This document shows positions 50,209 to 58,685 of a stretch of 64,000 nt of DNA, in pieces. The notes beneath the pieces are model-generated. The model was not told where the DNA came from and searched no databases. It saw nothing but the letters and a program-made list of their open reading frames with translations. A program made the position numbers and the translations under genes. Every line of letters begins with the position of its first letter. Positions within the stretch are counted from its first letter, which is position 1. Origin of the DNA: JAICMB01 sp035295125 (GTDB lineage Bacteria; Acidobacteriota; Terriglobia; Bryobacterales; Bryobacteraceae); assembly GCA_035295125.1 (NCBI GenBank), contig DATGJP010000063.1:124001-188000 (forward strand), written 5' to 3'.

Positions 50209-50419
50209 CCTCTTCCTCGTCTTCGTCCTCTTCTTCGTCGTAATCGAAGTCTTCTTCCTCTTCCTCGTCTTCCTCGTCGTCAGCTGCCTCCAACTCGAGC
50301 GGGTCGAGGCTGACCACGTTCAAGTCGGTGCCGCATTCGTCGCACGTTATCGTATCGCCTTCATCCAGCTCATCTTCTTCAACGTCGATCACTGCGTCAC
50401 AATTCGGACAATTGACCAT
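50183..50419 (-). CDS. LysW-like zinc-ribbon protein with a polyacidic tail
   Basis: 78 residues. Cys4, Cys7, Cys25 and Cys28 form a zinc ribbon (MVNCPNCDAVIDVEEDELDEGDTITCDECGTDLNVVSLDPLELE). The framework, including VVSLDPL, is strikingly like the amino-group carrier protein LysW, which protects alpha-aminoadipate or glutamate in lysine and arginine synthesis. LysW ends in EDWGE, whose terminal Glu carries the substrate. Here a tail of about 33 residues is almost only Asp and Glu and ends EEEWK. No lysine or arginine genes are adjacent, so a carrier role is uncertain. Upstream TACCTGGGAGGAAACAAG gives a good ribosome binding site. Confidence 0.85.
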   Translation of the reverse strand: MVNCPNCDAVIDVEEDELDEGDTITCDECGTDLNVVSLDPLELEAADDEEDEEEEEDFDYDEEEDEDEEEDEEEEEWK

Positions 50420-50472
50420 CTTGTTTCCTCCCAGGTACTAAGTGAATGCTACAAGTTCCGCCGCCGGGTGCA

Positions 50473-50982
50473 CTACGCCTTCGCCTTGGCTTGCCGCCGG
50501 CGGGTTGTGGCCGGTACGAGGCCCTTCAAACGAAGATACAAGAAAAGTTGAGATCGGTGTGTAAGCTCGTGCTCCTTGATGTACTGCAGCATTTCCAGCC
50601 GCGTCACCTGTAAACCATCCATACGAGTAATCATGCCGCTGAAGAACTCCGGTGGCTGTGCCGCGAGCGCGGTGCAGCGCTTCGCCAGTTCCGAACGCAA
50701 CAAGGCCGCTAATTCCGTGGGAGTCTCATGAGCCGGAATCTCGTCAATGTACTTCTTCAGCGACGCCCGGAACTCGGGCGTGGAAAAGTTGTCGCCGCCG
50801 GCCAGTAACAGACCGGTTAACGCCTGACCGGCATTTAAAATGTGCGTTGCAATCTCACCAAACGACATGACGTCAAGCGCGGGCTTGAAACCAAAATCGT
50901 CAGACGGGAATTCCTCAACCGCTACTGCCGTGTCTTCGCGCACCGTTTTCCACGTGTCCAGGACGGCTTCTACTCGTACCAT
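50473..50982 (-). CDS. DinB-family protein
   Basis: 169 residues, mostly helical. The DinB/YfiT four-helix bundle pattern is visible: an N-terminal helix (RVEAVLDTWKTVREDTAVAVEEFP), a first His in SFGEIATHILNAGQ (about 46), and the His pair near the end in IKEHELTHRSQLFLYLRLKGLVP (about 138 and 142). The three histidines fit the metal site of the superfamily. DinB-like proteins include thiol-dependent transferases; function here is open. A basic tail (TTRRRQAKAKA) ends it. It is divergent from the kinase gene. Confidence 0.85.
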   Translation of the reverse strand: MVRVEAVLDTWKTVREDTAVAVEEFPSDDFGFKPALDVMSFGEIATHILNAGQALTGLLLAGGDNFSTPEFRASLKKYIDEIPAHETPTELAALLRSELAKRCTALAAQPPEFFSGMITRMDGLQVTRLEMLQYIKEHELTHRSQLFLYLRLKGLVPATTRRRQAKAKA

Positions 50983-51056
50983 AGATCCATTATTAGCACG
51001 AGGTGTTGCGAAAGTTGATCGCAGTCCGAGGCGGTGTGTAACACTGGTGGAGTAGC

Positions 51057-52850
51057 ATGGTCGGGCGCACCATTCTGCAGTACCAACTACTCGAAAAACT
51101 GGGCGCGGGTGGCATGGGCGAGATCTATAAAGCTCAGGACACCCGGCTCAACCGCACGGTTGCGATCAAACTCCTGAGCCTTGCCAATGCGGGCGATCCC
51201 GAGCGCCGCCGCCGCTTTATACAGGAGGCGCAAGCCGCGTCGGCTCTTAATCACCCGAACATCATTACCATCCACGACATCGTTACCGACGAGGGCTCGC
51301 AGTTCATGGTGATGGAGTTCGTCGCCGGGAAGACGCTGGCCGAGTTGATCCCCGCGGGCGGCATTGGCGTGCAGCAGTCATTAACCTATGCCGTCCAGAT
51401 GGCGTCAGCTCTGGAAGCCGCCCACGCGGCCCGAATCATTCATCGCGACCTGAAACCGGGCAACGTTATGGTGACGGATTCCGGCCTGGTCAAGATCCTC
51501 GATTTCGGGCTCGCAAAACTCAGCCAGGCAGGCCCGGTGACCCTCGCCGGCGACGAAACGAAGACAATCGCGCCTGCGCCGATGACGGTGGAGGGCTCGA
51601 TCATCGGAACCGTCAGCTACATGTCGCCGGAGCAGGCCCAAGGCAAAGCTGTCGACGCGCGCTCCGACATTTTCTCGTTTGGCGTCCTGCTCTATGAAAT
51701 GCTGACAGGCCGGCGCGCGTTCTCCGGCGACTCGACGTTACTAACGCTCAGCTCCATCCTGCGGGACGAAGTGAAGCCGGTCTCCCAGGAATTGCGCATT
51801 CCGCCAGAACTCGACCAGCTCATCCTGCGTGCTCTACAGAAGGATCCGAATCAACGTTGGCAGTCAATGAAGGAGGTCCTTGCCGTCCTCGCCGCGGTAA
51901 AGCAGCGGATCGACTCCGGGATCTTATACCCGCAGGCGCCGCCCCAGCCGCGAAGGGGACGCAAGATCGCTCTTGTCGCCGCCGCCGCAATCGTGATCGC
52001 CGGGCTCGCCATCGGCGCGTGGGGACTTTCCCATCGGCAGCCCGCGGCCGCCCCGATATCGCAAACCGTAGCACCCCCGCAGCCCGCCACCGCGCAACAG
52101 CCCGTCTCCACGCCGGACGACAGCAATGTGCTCACCAACCAGGGCGTTATTGAGATGGTCGAGGCTAAGGTCTCGCCGACCCTCATCATCGAGCAGATTC
52201 GATCATCCAAGACGAAGTTCGACCTTTCGACGCCCGAGATCATCCGGCTCACGAAGGCCGGCGTTCCCGACGCTGTGATCGAAGTGATGCGGAATCCCAA
52301 AAAGGCCATCGCTTCAGCCGCGACGCCCAAGCCTGCCTCGCCGCAACAAGATTCATCCCAACCACCCGCGCCGCAACCACCTGCTCCCGAGACTGCAAAA
52401 CCAGCACTCCCCACCATGCCGGATGTCGCAATACCGAACATCAACCTTCCAGGAGTGGACGCCGAAGCGATTCTCGCCAGTATGCCGATCTTCATTAGCC
52501 TGGACGAGGATGTTCCCGCCAACGCGGCCCCGGGTCGTCCCCTGCGGTTTACCGTTGCTCGCGCTTTCCACGTCAGGGGTGGTGAATTGATTGGTAAGGG
52601 CACGAGGATAACCGGCAAAGTCGTGGAGGGCAAGCCTGGCGTGTTTGCGTTTGAGCTGAATCCTGTTGACACTGCCGACGGCCGGCATATCAGGCTCCAC
52701 GTGCCGCCGAATCCCGCCCCGATCGGCTATTTCCCTCATCCCAAGGAACTCGCCGCCACTGCGGGAACCCTGTACCTCGTCCACCCGGGCGGACCACGCC
52801 CAGGCGGACCTCACGGCAGACGGGAGAACCCGCAAGAACCCCAGTTTTAG
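51057..52850 (+). CDS. Ser/Thr protein kinase with acidobacterial extracytoplasmic domains
   Basis: 597 residues. Kinase at about 9-280: LGAGGMGEIY at 15-24, VAIK with Lys38, HRDLKPGN at about 129-136, DFGLAK at about 149-154 and GTVSYMSPEQA. One transmembrane helix near 300-325. Outside it, a Pro/Gln linker, a segment LTNQGVIEMVEAKVSPTLIIEQIRSSKTKFDLSTPEIIRLTKAGVPDAVIEVMR (about 360-413) of a kind recurring in acidobacterial proteins, a second Pro-rich linker, and a C-terminal beta domain with SLDEDVPANAAPGRPLRFTVARAFHVRGGELIGKGTRITGKVVEGKPG. Ligand unknown. It diverges from dinB. A possible second gene of its unit begins 17 bases after it but is broken. Confidence 0.92.
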   Translation: MVGRTILQYQLLEKLGAGGMGEIYKAQDTRLNRTVAIKLLSLANAGDPERRRRFIQEAQAASALNHPNIITIHDIVTDEGSQFMVMEFVAGKTLAELIPAGGIGVQQSLTYAVQMASALEAAHAARIIHRDLKPGNVMVTDSGLVKILDFGLAKLSQAGPVTLAGDETKTIAPAPMTVEGSIIGTVSYMSPEQAQGKAVDARSDIFSFGVLLYEMLTGRRAFSGDSTLLTLSSILRDEVKPVSQELRIPPELDQLILRALQKDPNQRWQSMKEVLAVLAAVKQRIDSGILYPQAPPQPRRGRKIALVAAAAIVIAGLAIGAWGLSHRQPAAAPISQTVAPPQPATAQQPVSTPDDSNVLTNQGVIEMVEAKVSPTLIIEQIRSSKTKFDLSTPEIIRLTKAGVPDAVIEVMRNPKKAIASAATPKPASPQQDSSQPPAPQPPAPETAKPALPTMPDVAIPNINLPGVDAEAILASMPIFISLDEDVPANAAPGRPLRFTVARAFHVRGGELIGKGTRITGKVVEGKPGVFAFELNPVDTADGRHIRLHVPPNPAPIGYFPHPKELAATAGTLYLVHPGGPRPGGPHGRRENPQEPQF

Positions 52851-52867
52851 CTTTCGCGGGGAACACG

Positions 52868-52955
52868 ATGGTGAAAACGTGGGTGACTTGTGCGATTGGA
52901 GCCTGCGTTCTGATCGCCCCCGGGATCGCCGCAACGGATCACGTCAGCGCACGCT
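52868..52955 (+). pseudogene. 5' fragment of an exported-protein gene, cut off
   Basis: Seventeen bases after the kinase stop, a frame starts MVKTWVTCAIGACVLIAPGIAATDHVSA, which is a textbook signal peptide with an AxA-like site. After about residue 28 the frame enters sequence that is antisense to the TPR gene. The frame ends at 53080 with no further recognisable domain. I read it as the head of a second operon gene truncated by a rearrangement. The evidence is the signal-peptide pattern only. Confidence 0.5.
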
Positions 52956-53418
52956 CATACTGTCCGGAAAAAACCAGGCTCTGGGCGAGATTGAAGCGAA
53001 GTTGTACGTTGTCCGGCTGCTTCGCAAGCGACTGCTCCAGTGTTTCGGCTGCTTCTTTGTACATACGCGCGCCAAAATAGGTCATGCCAAGCATGGTCAG
53101 CGCCTGGAAGTTTTCAGGATCTAATTCGACAGCAGACTTCAACGGAGGGATGGCGTCCCGAAAGGAGCCGGACTTGAATTCCGCGAGACCAAGATTGACC
53201 TGGATCGGCGCGATGTTCGGGTCGATTGCCAGGACCTTGCGGTAGCACTTGGCGGCCACCTGATATTTCCCGGCCCGTGAGAGCGAAAGGCCGGTGTTAG
53301 CCAGCGCATTAATGTGTTCCGGTGCGGAAGCCGGCAGCGTCTCGCAACCCTCCTCCTCGGTTGCCGCAAACCCCAAACCGGCGAGCAACAACGCTAATAC
53401 AACGCGCCCCACGATCAT
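52939..53418 (-). CDS. Exported TPR protein, 3' end apparently truncated
   Basis: About 159 residues from ATG 53418 (MIVGRVVLALLLAGLGFAA, a good signal peptide); in-frame ATGs at 53451 and 53460 would add a poorer leader. Three TPR units follow: EHINALANTGLSLSRAGKYQVAAKCYRKVLAIDPN, IAPIQVNLGLAEFKSGSFRDAIPPLKSAVELDPE and NFQALTMLGMTYFGARMYKEAAETLEQSLAKQPD, then NVQLRFNLAQSLVFSGQYERALT and a stop. The last repeat stops in the middle of its second helix, which is unusual, and the break coincides with the fragment on the other strand. So the gene may be a truncated remnant that still encodes a stable piece. Confidence 0.7.
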   Translation of the reverse strand: MIVGRVVLALLLAGLGFAATEEEGCETLPASAPEHINALANTGLSLSRAGKYQVAAKCYRKVLAIDPNIAPIQVNLGLAEFKSGSFRDAIPPLKSAVELDPENFQALTMLGMTYFGARMYKEAAETLEQSLAKQPDNVQLRFNLAQSLVFSGQYERALT

Positions 53419-53434
53419 TGAGTATATCGTGGGG
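53407..53434. repeat. Nine-base perfect inverted repeat at the TPR start codon
   Basis: CCCCACGAT at 53407-53415 and ATCGTGGGG at 53426-53434 are exact inverted halves around ten bases; the preferred TPR ATG (53416-53418) lies in the loop. It could be an operator or an RNA hairpin affecting translation. Purely positional inference. Confidence 0.45.
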
Positions 53435-53458
53435 CCAAAAATGCGCTTCATAAAACGC

Positions 53459-53494
53459 AAAAACGCCGCCCCCGCAATTTGCGCGGGGGCGGCG
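53459..53494 (-). terminator. Intrinsic terminator of the TonB-dependent receptor gene
   Basis: On the minus strand, 17 bases after the receptor stop, CGCCGCCCCCGC pairs with GCGGGGGCGGCG (53494-53483 with 53475-53464) around a seven-base loop and is followed at once by TTTTT (53463-53459). A twelve-pair GC stem plus T-run is a standard intrinsic terminator. Confidence 0.9.
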
Positions 53495-53510
53495 CTTAAG
53501 CAGCCTAGAG

Positions 53511-56500
53511 TTAGAACAGGAGCCGCGCCCCAAGTTGCAGGGTTCGCGGATCGTAAACACCGGTCGGAACGCCGAACTGGCTCTGGTTTGAAAAGCTCGT
53601 TCCGACGCTGGAGAACTGCGTGTGATTGAAGGAGTTGAACGTCTCGAACCGGAACTCGAATCGGCTGTTGTGAGCCTCGCTAATCAGGAAGCTCTTGAAC
53701 AGAGACAGGTTCCAGTTGTCGCGTCCCGGTCCGCGGATGGCGCCTTTGGGAAGGTTGCCCCAGGCGCCGAGCGCCGGCGTAGCGAAACCGGTCGTCGTGA
53801 ACCAGCGGCTGGCTGAGTCAACGTACTGTACCTGTCCGTTCCAATCCGGCCGATTCGTCGCATTCGGGATTCCATTGCTACCCTGGGCGCCGCCGAGCGT
53901 GATGGCCTGCGGGAAGCCCGATTGGATGGTCCAGATACCCGAGAGTTCCCATCCGCCGATCACCGTTTTCTCGAAGCGATTACCGGTGCCCCGGAAGATC
54001 GGAATATCGTACACAAAGCTGAGCACGCCGATATGCGTTGCATCGGTGTATGACGGGCCGTAGTCATATCTGTAGTTGTAAGGATTGTCGGTGTTGGCGT
54101 TGTCGCCGCCGAACGAACTCGCTGGATCGATCGACCGGGACAGAGTGTACGCGCCCTGGAGTTGCAGGTCGCGCATGCGTGACCGGACGCTTAACTGCAT
54201 CCCATTGTAGTGCGAATTCTCCGCGTTTTCGCCCATGAGGATGGAGTGGAAGCCGGTGTAGGGAGCCAGGCTGTTATACAGCGTCCCATTGTTGATGATG
54301 TTGCCGAGCTGGCTCGGGTCGGGCAGATTGAACTGGCGGTAAGCGAACTGGTGCCGGTTCTGGTTTCCTACGTATGCCGCGGAAAACACCGTCCCTTGGC
54401 CGAATTGCCGTTCCACGCCCATGCTGAACTGATAGCTCACCGGGCTGGAGTAATTGCTCTGGTTCAAAGCCGTAATGCTCGGCACTGTGATCGGGGAGGC
54501 GACCGTAAGACCGCTCGCCAGGTTCGTGTTCGGATTGCTCAACGATACGGAGGCGTTCGTAACGCTGGCGCTGAACGGAACGTTCGTGCCGGAGTTATAC
54601 ATGTCGTTGCCCTGGATGCGCTCGTACATGACTCCGAAACCTCCACGCAGGACGGTCTTTCCGCCACCCGAGAGGTCATATGCGAACCCGATGCGCGGCC
54701 CGAAATTGGCCCACGAATCGTTCACCATGCCGTTGGGGTTGCCATTCACGCCCGTAACCCCTATGCCATTCAGATAGAACAGAAACGCACTCAAAGCGGG
54801 ATTGGGACTCTTGCCTAATCCGGGGCTGTTGGGGTCAATGTTGCCGTTCGGCAGCAGGATGGCCCGCTTCGACGGATCGTATTGATTCGGATAGAAGTTC
54901 GACATGCGATGGTTGGCTTCGTAGGTGTGAGGAATGCCGTCCCACCGCAGCCCGAGGTTCACCGTCAACCGGGAATTGACGCGCCAATTGTCCTGGAAAT
55001 AGCCGAAATAGGAAACCGCGTTCCAGGTACCGTGGTCCTGCAGGGCGAGTTCAGTATAGGTGTTCGCGTAGCCGAGCAGGAAATCCGAGAAATCGTTGCC
55101 GGTGAAATTGCCGTTGAAGTTAAAGGCTCCCTGGGTGTCGCCGAAAAGGTCCTGAACCTTCTTATAAAGCGACCATCCACCGCCCATTTTCATCTGGTGC
55201 GATCCCTTGGTCCAGGACAGATCGTCGCGGAACTGGTAATCGTCGGCGGTGTTGTTCCAGGGGAAGCTGGTGACGTCGTAGTTAGTGCCCGTCGAGCCAC
55301 CCAGCGTGATGCCCGGAATACGATTAGCCTTGTCCGCCCCGAACAACGATGGGATCGTCAACCCTGTCGGACGCGTCACCGTCCCGGTGGGCGTGATTGC
55401 AATCCGGTTGCCGTCATAATTGAACGCCGCCTCATTGACGAGGTTCGGGCTGATGGCATTCGTGGCGTGGATCACGCCGGTGTACGACGGGTTGCTGAAT
55501 ACGTCGCCTACCGTTGGGACGTTGACACCGCTCCACTGCGGCGGGCCGTAGCTCTGGCTGGTGGCTTCCGTCACCCAGTGGCCGAAAATCCAGAACTTAT
55601 CGTTAAATTGATGATCGATGCGGACCAATTCCTCGCGGACATCCGTCGGCAGGTTGTTACCACCCACGAATGTGTTGGCGCCTTGATTCGGCGCCGGGAA
55701 AATGCCGGCCTTCAGAAGAATCTGCGCATTGGAGTCGAACAGCGATGCGGGGATCTTATTGCCGGTAATGGCTTGGCCAGGCTGATATCCAGCCGCGGCC
55801 CACTTGTTCAGTTGCGATGCCGAGAGCTGGCTGGCGGTGGGGACGTGGAGTTGGATCGGTTTCGACAGCGACAATAACGAGCTGAGATCTCCGTTGTACC
55901 AGGATGTCTGCGGCACGGTCGTGTTGACGCCGCCCTGGTTGATCAACTTCCTCCATTCCTGGTTGTAGAAGAAGAAGGTCTTGTTACGCTGCTTGTTGTA
56001 GAACCTGCCGAACGTGACGGGACCGCCCGCGTTGAATCCAAATACGTTCAAACGCAATTCTTTAGTCGGCAAACCAGCGGCATTTCGGAAGAAATCGTTC
56101 GCATCGAAGTCGTTGTTGCGGACAAATTCCCAGAGGGTGCCATGGAAATCGCGTGTGCCGGATTTGAAAACCATGCTGATCGTTCCGGCGGAGGATAACC
56201 CATAGTCAGCACTGTAGTTGGATGTCAGGGCCCGGAATTCACCGATGGCCTCGATGGAGGGGTTAATGATCGCGCCGCCCGCGCCGCCCCGATCGTCCTG
56301 CTCCGCCCCGTCAGCCAGCCAGATGTTGTGGTTCTGACGCAAGCCGTTGAACGAGACGTTGGCATTGCCGCCGGCCGAGGTTGGAACGTTGAAATTGGGC
56401 ATTGCGCTCGACGCGCCAGGCACCAGGACGGCCAATGAGTAGATGTTGCGGCCATCCGTTGCCAGTTCCGAAACCTCCTTGCCGGTGATCACATTACTGA

Positions 56501-56897
56501 TTTCGCCGGAGTCGGTTTGCACTTGCACCGCCGTCGCTTCGACGTTGATGCTTTCACGGGTTTCGCCGACCTGCATCGTGAAATCGACACGGTCGCGATC
56601 GCCGACATTCAGGACGATTCCCGTTCTCTCTGCGGCTTTGAATCCCGGAGCCTCTGCCTTTAACGAGTAATGGCCGGTAATCAGTCCGGGAACGACATAT
56701 TGACCAGATTCGTTTGTAGTAATTTTCCGACTCTGGCTTGTGTCTGTGTTTGTAACGGTCAAGGAAACGTTAGGCACCACGGATCCCGTTTGGTCGGTTA
56801 CAGTCCCAACAATCGTGGCTTCCTGGGCCCAAACGATGGAAGCAAAAGCGAACACGGCGAGCGATTGAGCAAGCCGACATACACTGCGGCCGTTCAT
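53511..56897 (-). CDS. Oar-like TonB-dependent receptor with carboxypeptidase-regulatory N-terminus
   Basis: 1,128 residues, outer membrane. Signal peptide at about 1-25 (ends SIVWAQ), then a carboxypeptidase-regulatory-like domain (about 28-110: ATIVGTVTDQTGSVVPNVSLTVTNTDTSQSRKITTNESGQYVVPGL). The plug follows (about 120-240: VITGKEVSELATDGRNIYSLAVLVPG, then VSFNGLRQNHNIWLADGAEQDDRGG), then a long beta-barrel ending LQLGARLLF with the terminal aromatic of outer-membrane proteins. No clear TonB box can be pointed out. These acidobacterial receptors are thought to import polymer breakdown products. Divergence from a LacI regulator suggests a carbohydrate, but this is inference. Ends in a strong terminator. 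Confidence 0.93.
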   Translation of the reverse strand: MNGRSVCRLAQSLAVFAFASIVWAQEATIVGTVTDQTGSVVPNVSLTVTNTDTSQSRKITTNESGQYVVPGLITGHYSLKAEAPGFKAAERTGIVLNVGDRDRVDFTMQVGETRESINVEATAVQVQTDSGEISNVITGKEVSELATDGRNIYSLAVLVPGASSAMPNFNVPTSAGGNANVSFNGLRQNHNIWLADGAEQDDRGGAGGAIINPSIEAIGEFRALTSNYSADYGLSSAGTISMVFKSGTRDFHGTLWEFVRNNDFDANDFFRNAAGLPTKELRLNVFGFNAGGPVTFGRFYNKQRNKTFFFYNQEWRKLINQGGVNTTVPQTSWYNGDLSSLLSLSKPIQLHVPTASQLSASQLNKWAAAGYQPGQAITGNKIPASLFDSNAQILLKAGIFPAPNQGANTFVGGNNLPTDVREELVRIDHQFNDKFWIFGHWVTEATSQSYGPPQWSGVNVPTVGDVFSNPSYTGVIHATNAISPNLVNEAAFNYDGNRIAITPTGTVTRPTGLTIPSLFGADKANRIPGITLGGSTGTNYDVTSFPWNNTADDYQFRDDLSWTKGSHQMKMGGGWSLYKKVQDLFGDTQGAFNFNGNFTGNDFSDFLLGYANTYTELALQDHGTWNAVSYFGYFQDNWRVNSRLTVNLGLRWDGIPHTYEANHRMSNFYPNQYDPSKRAILLPNGNIDPNSPGLGKSPNPALSAFLFYLNGIGVTGVNGNPNGMVNDSWANFGPRIGFAYDLSGGGKTVLRGGFGVMYERIQGNDMYNSGTNVPFSASVTNASVSLSNPNTNLASGLTVASPITVPSITALNQSNYSSPVSYQFSMGVERQFGQGTVFSAAYVGNQNRHQFAYRQFNLPDPSQLGNIINNGTLYNSLAPYTGFHSILMGENAENSHYNGMQLSVRSRMRDLQLQGAYTLSRSIDPASSFGGDNANTDNPYNYRYDYGPSYTDATHIGVLSFVYDIPIFRGTGNRFEKTVIGGWELSGIWTIQSGFPQAITLGGAQGSNGIPNATNRPDWNGQVQYVDSASRWFTTTGFATPALGAWGNLPKGAIRGPGRDNWNLSLFKSFLISEAHNSRFEFRFETFNSFNHTQFSSVGTSFSNQSQFGVPTGVYDPRTLQLGARLLF

Positions 56898-57031
56898 GTT
56901 GTCCCCTCCAACCGGCTCGTGGTCAAGCCGGTGCTGCGGTTAGTCGAAATCGAGCCTCGGGTATGCCATTGCCCTACCTGGAACCACCCTCATACCTAAG
57001 CGCCCCAAAAAGTTTGCGAGAATACCGTAGC

Positions 57032-57043
57032 TAAATCGGTTTA
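57032..57043. promoter_or_regulatory. Candidate LacI-type operator in the receptor/LacI intergenic region
   Basis: TAAATCGGTTTA has a central CG and TAAA/TTTA arms, symmetric apart from one pair, as is usual for LacI-family sites. It lies between the divergent receptor and regulator genes. A single short match; weak evidence. Confidence 0.4.
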
Positions 57044-57141
57044 CTTCAGTCGAGAATAATATGAACCTGTTATCGTGTCAAGACTTTTTTTGTTCTGACG
57101 CCAGCTTGCGGAACACTATGGAATCGTGAGACACTCCGCCT

Positions 57142-58203
57142 TTGGCACACAGCAAGAAAGAGTCCGCCGGCAATGGTTCGGCACCGGTCGCTCGCCGCGT
57201 CAGCATCAGAGATTTAGCCAGAGACGTCAACCTCTCACCAACCACCGTGTCCCTGGTACTGAATGATTCGCCGGGCGCCGAATCCATTCCCCAGGAAACG
57301 AAGGACCGCGTGTTTGCCGCCGCACGCCGCCTCAATTATCGTCCTAATTTCCTGGCACGTTCCCTACGCGCGAGCCGCAGCTACGTCGTGGGAGTCATTG
57401 CTCCGGAGCTGAGCGACGGTTATTCGGCACTCGTCCTGAGCGGCATCGAGGATTACCTGCTCGGGCAAGGTTATATGTACCTTGTCGCCACTCACCGCGG
57501 CCAGGACCGGCTCATCGAGGAGAACCCACGCCTCTTGCTGGAGCGTCACGTTGAGGGTCTGATTGCAGTCAATACTCCGCTCCACCGCTCTTTTCCGCTT
57601 CCGCTGGTCGCGGTCTCGGGCCACGATCAGGTGCCGGGATTCACGAATATCATTCTGAACCACGACAAAGCGGCGGAACTGGCCCTGCGTCACTTAGCTG
57701 CATTGGGGCATCAACGGATCGCCTTCTTCAAAGGGCAGGATTCCATTGAAGATTCGAGCTTCCGTTGGGATGCCATTGAATGCGCAGCGCAGCTCATCGG
57801 CCTCACCATCGTGCCCGAGCTTTGCGTACAGCTTCCCGGAAGGCTGCCATCGCGCCAAACCGGCTACCAGGCAGCACGGATATTAATCGATCGCGGGAGT
57901 CCGTTCACGGCATTGTTCGCCTTCAACGACATTTCAGCAATCGGCGCCATCGCGGCGTTTCGTGAGACCGGCCGCGCGGTCCCGAACGAGTTGTCCGTAG
58001 TCGGCTTCGACGACGTGGAAGGGGCGGCCTATCACGTCCCGGCGCTCACAACAATTCGCCAGCCTTTGGCAAAAATGGGCGCGCTTGCGGCGGAAAATCT
58101 CTTGCGACGCATCCGGGAGGATGATCAGGCGGATAGCGTGACCTGCATCGAAGTCGACCCGGAACTGGTGGTTCGCGGATCTACGGGTCCGGCTCGTTCG
58201 TAA
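57142..58203 (+). CDS. LacI-family transcriptional regulator
   Basis: 353 residues from TTG 57142; the start is uncertain as no strong ribosome binding site is visible and the first 18 residues are variable. Helix-turn-helix and hinge: VSIRDLARDVNLSPTTVSLVLNDSPGAESIPQETKDRVFAAARRLNYRPNFLARSLRASRSYVVGVI (about 20-87). The rest is a type-1 periplasmic-binding sensor (GLIAVNTPLHRSFPLPLVAVSGHD, LALRHLAALGHQRIAFFKGQ, TALFAFNDISAIGAIAAFRETGRAVPNELSVVGFDDVEGAAY, LTTIRQPLAKMGALAAENLLRRI). It probably binds a sugar and controls the divergent TonB-dependent receptor. Confidence 0.93.
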   Translation: MAHSKKESAGNGSAPVARRVSIRDLARDVNLSPTTVSLVLNDSPGAESIPQETKDRVFAAARRLNYRPNFLARSLRASRSYVVGVIAPELSDGYSALVLSGIEDYLLGQGYMYLVATHRGQDRLIEENPRLLLERHVEGLIAVNTPLHRSFPLPLVAVSGHDQVPGFTNIILNHDKAAELALRHLAALGHQRIAFFKGQDSIEDSSFRWDAIECAAQLIGLTIVPELCVQLPGRLPSRQTGYQAARILIDRGSPFTALFAFNDISAIGAIAAFRETGRAVPNELSVVGFDDVEGAAYHVPALTTIRQPLAKMGALAAENLLRRIREDDQADSVTCIEVDPELVVRGSTGPARS

Positions 58204-58212
58204 TCAGCCGTT

Positions 58213-58641
58213 CTATTTCTTTTTCTCGCGCGTGAGCGTCTCGTGCCAATAGGTGAAGTTCCCTTTGTTGGTGGAGGAGCCCAGGCCGGTCAATTGGTCC
58301 TCCCCAATCGTAAATGTGAACTCCAGATTTTCGCCGGGCGAAATCTCCAGTTCGTAATGGCAGTGGTTGTCGATGCAATAACCGGGGCCGTGTACCGATC
58401 CGCGTTCGGAGTCGATTGTGACGGCGATTCGGCTCTTGTCATCCGGTTTGAAGGTAACGGTTGAAAACTCGTCGTAGGCTTTCGAACCATCCGGTTTGAA
58501 GAAGACGCGATGTACGGTGTGGATCTTGGATTCGTCCGGTCCATCTGCAATCGCATATTGAGCCGTGTAGTTGCCGGCCTTTGTCTGATCGATCCAATGC
58601 CCTCTACCTCCGAACGATCCATTCGGGAAGGGTAGTTCCAT
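58213..58641 (-). CDS. Hypothetical beta-rich cytoplasmic protein
   Basis: 142 residues from ATG 58641, chosen because GCGGAGG lies eight bases upstream; frame extension to 58710 would run through the MarR promoter. The sequence has alternating strands (FPNGSFGGRGHWIDQTKAGNYTAQYAI, HTVHRVFFKPDGSKAYDEFSTVTFKPDDKSRIAVTIDSE, GYCIDNHCHYELEISPGENLEFTFTIGEDQLTGLGSSTNKGNFTYWHETL), suggesting a lipocalin-like or similar barrel, but I do not recognise the family. No signal peptide. Divergent from the marR gene with 35 bases between starts, so it is a likely target of that regulator. Confidence 0.75.
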   Translation of the reverse strand: MELPFPNGSFGGRGHWIDQTKAGNYTAQYAIADGPDESKIHTVHRVFFKPDGSKAYDEFSTVTFKPDDKSRIAVTIDSERGSVHGPGYCIDNHCHYELEISPGENLEFTFTIGEDQLTGLGSSTNKGNFTYWHETLTREKKK

Positions 58642-58662
58642 ATATGTGCCTCCGCATTGAGA

Positions 58663-58685
58663 TATAATACACAACCATGGTTGTG
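58663..58685 (+). promoter_or_regulatory. TATAAT box and 16-base palindrome over the marR start
   Basis: TATAAT at 58663-58668 is a perfect -10 element. The perfect palindrome CACAACCATGGTTGTG at 58670-58685 covers the expected transcription start and the ATG of marR (58677-58679). The message would therefore have almost no leader, and a regulator bound here would block its own promoter. No good -35 is visible. Regulator identity is inferred from adjacency. Confidence 0.65.

Noticed and set aside
51851..52672. 273-codon minus-strand frame under the third kinase gene
   Set aside because: It is a shadow of the Pro/Ala-rich linker and beta domain; no features of its own.
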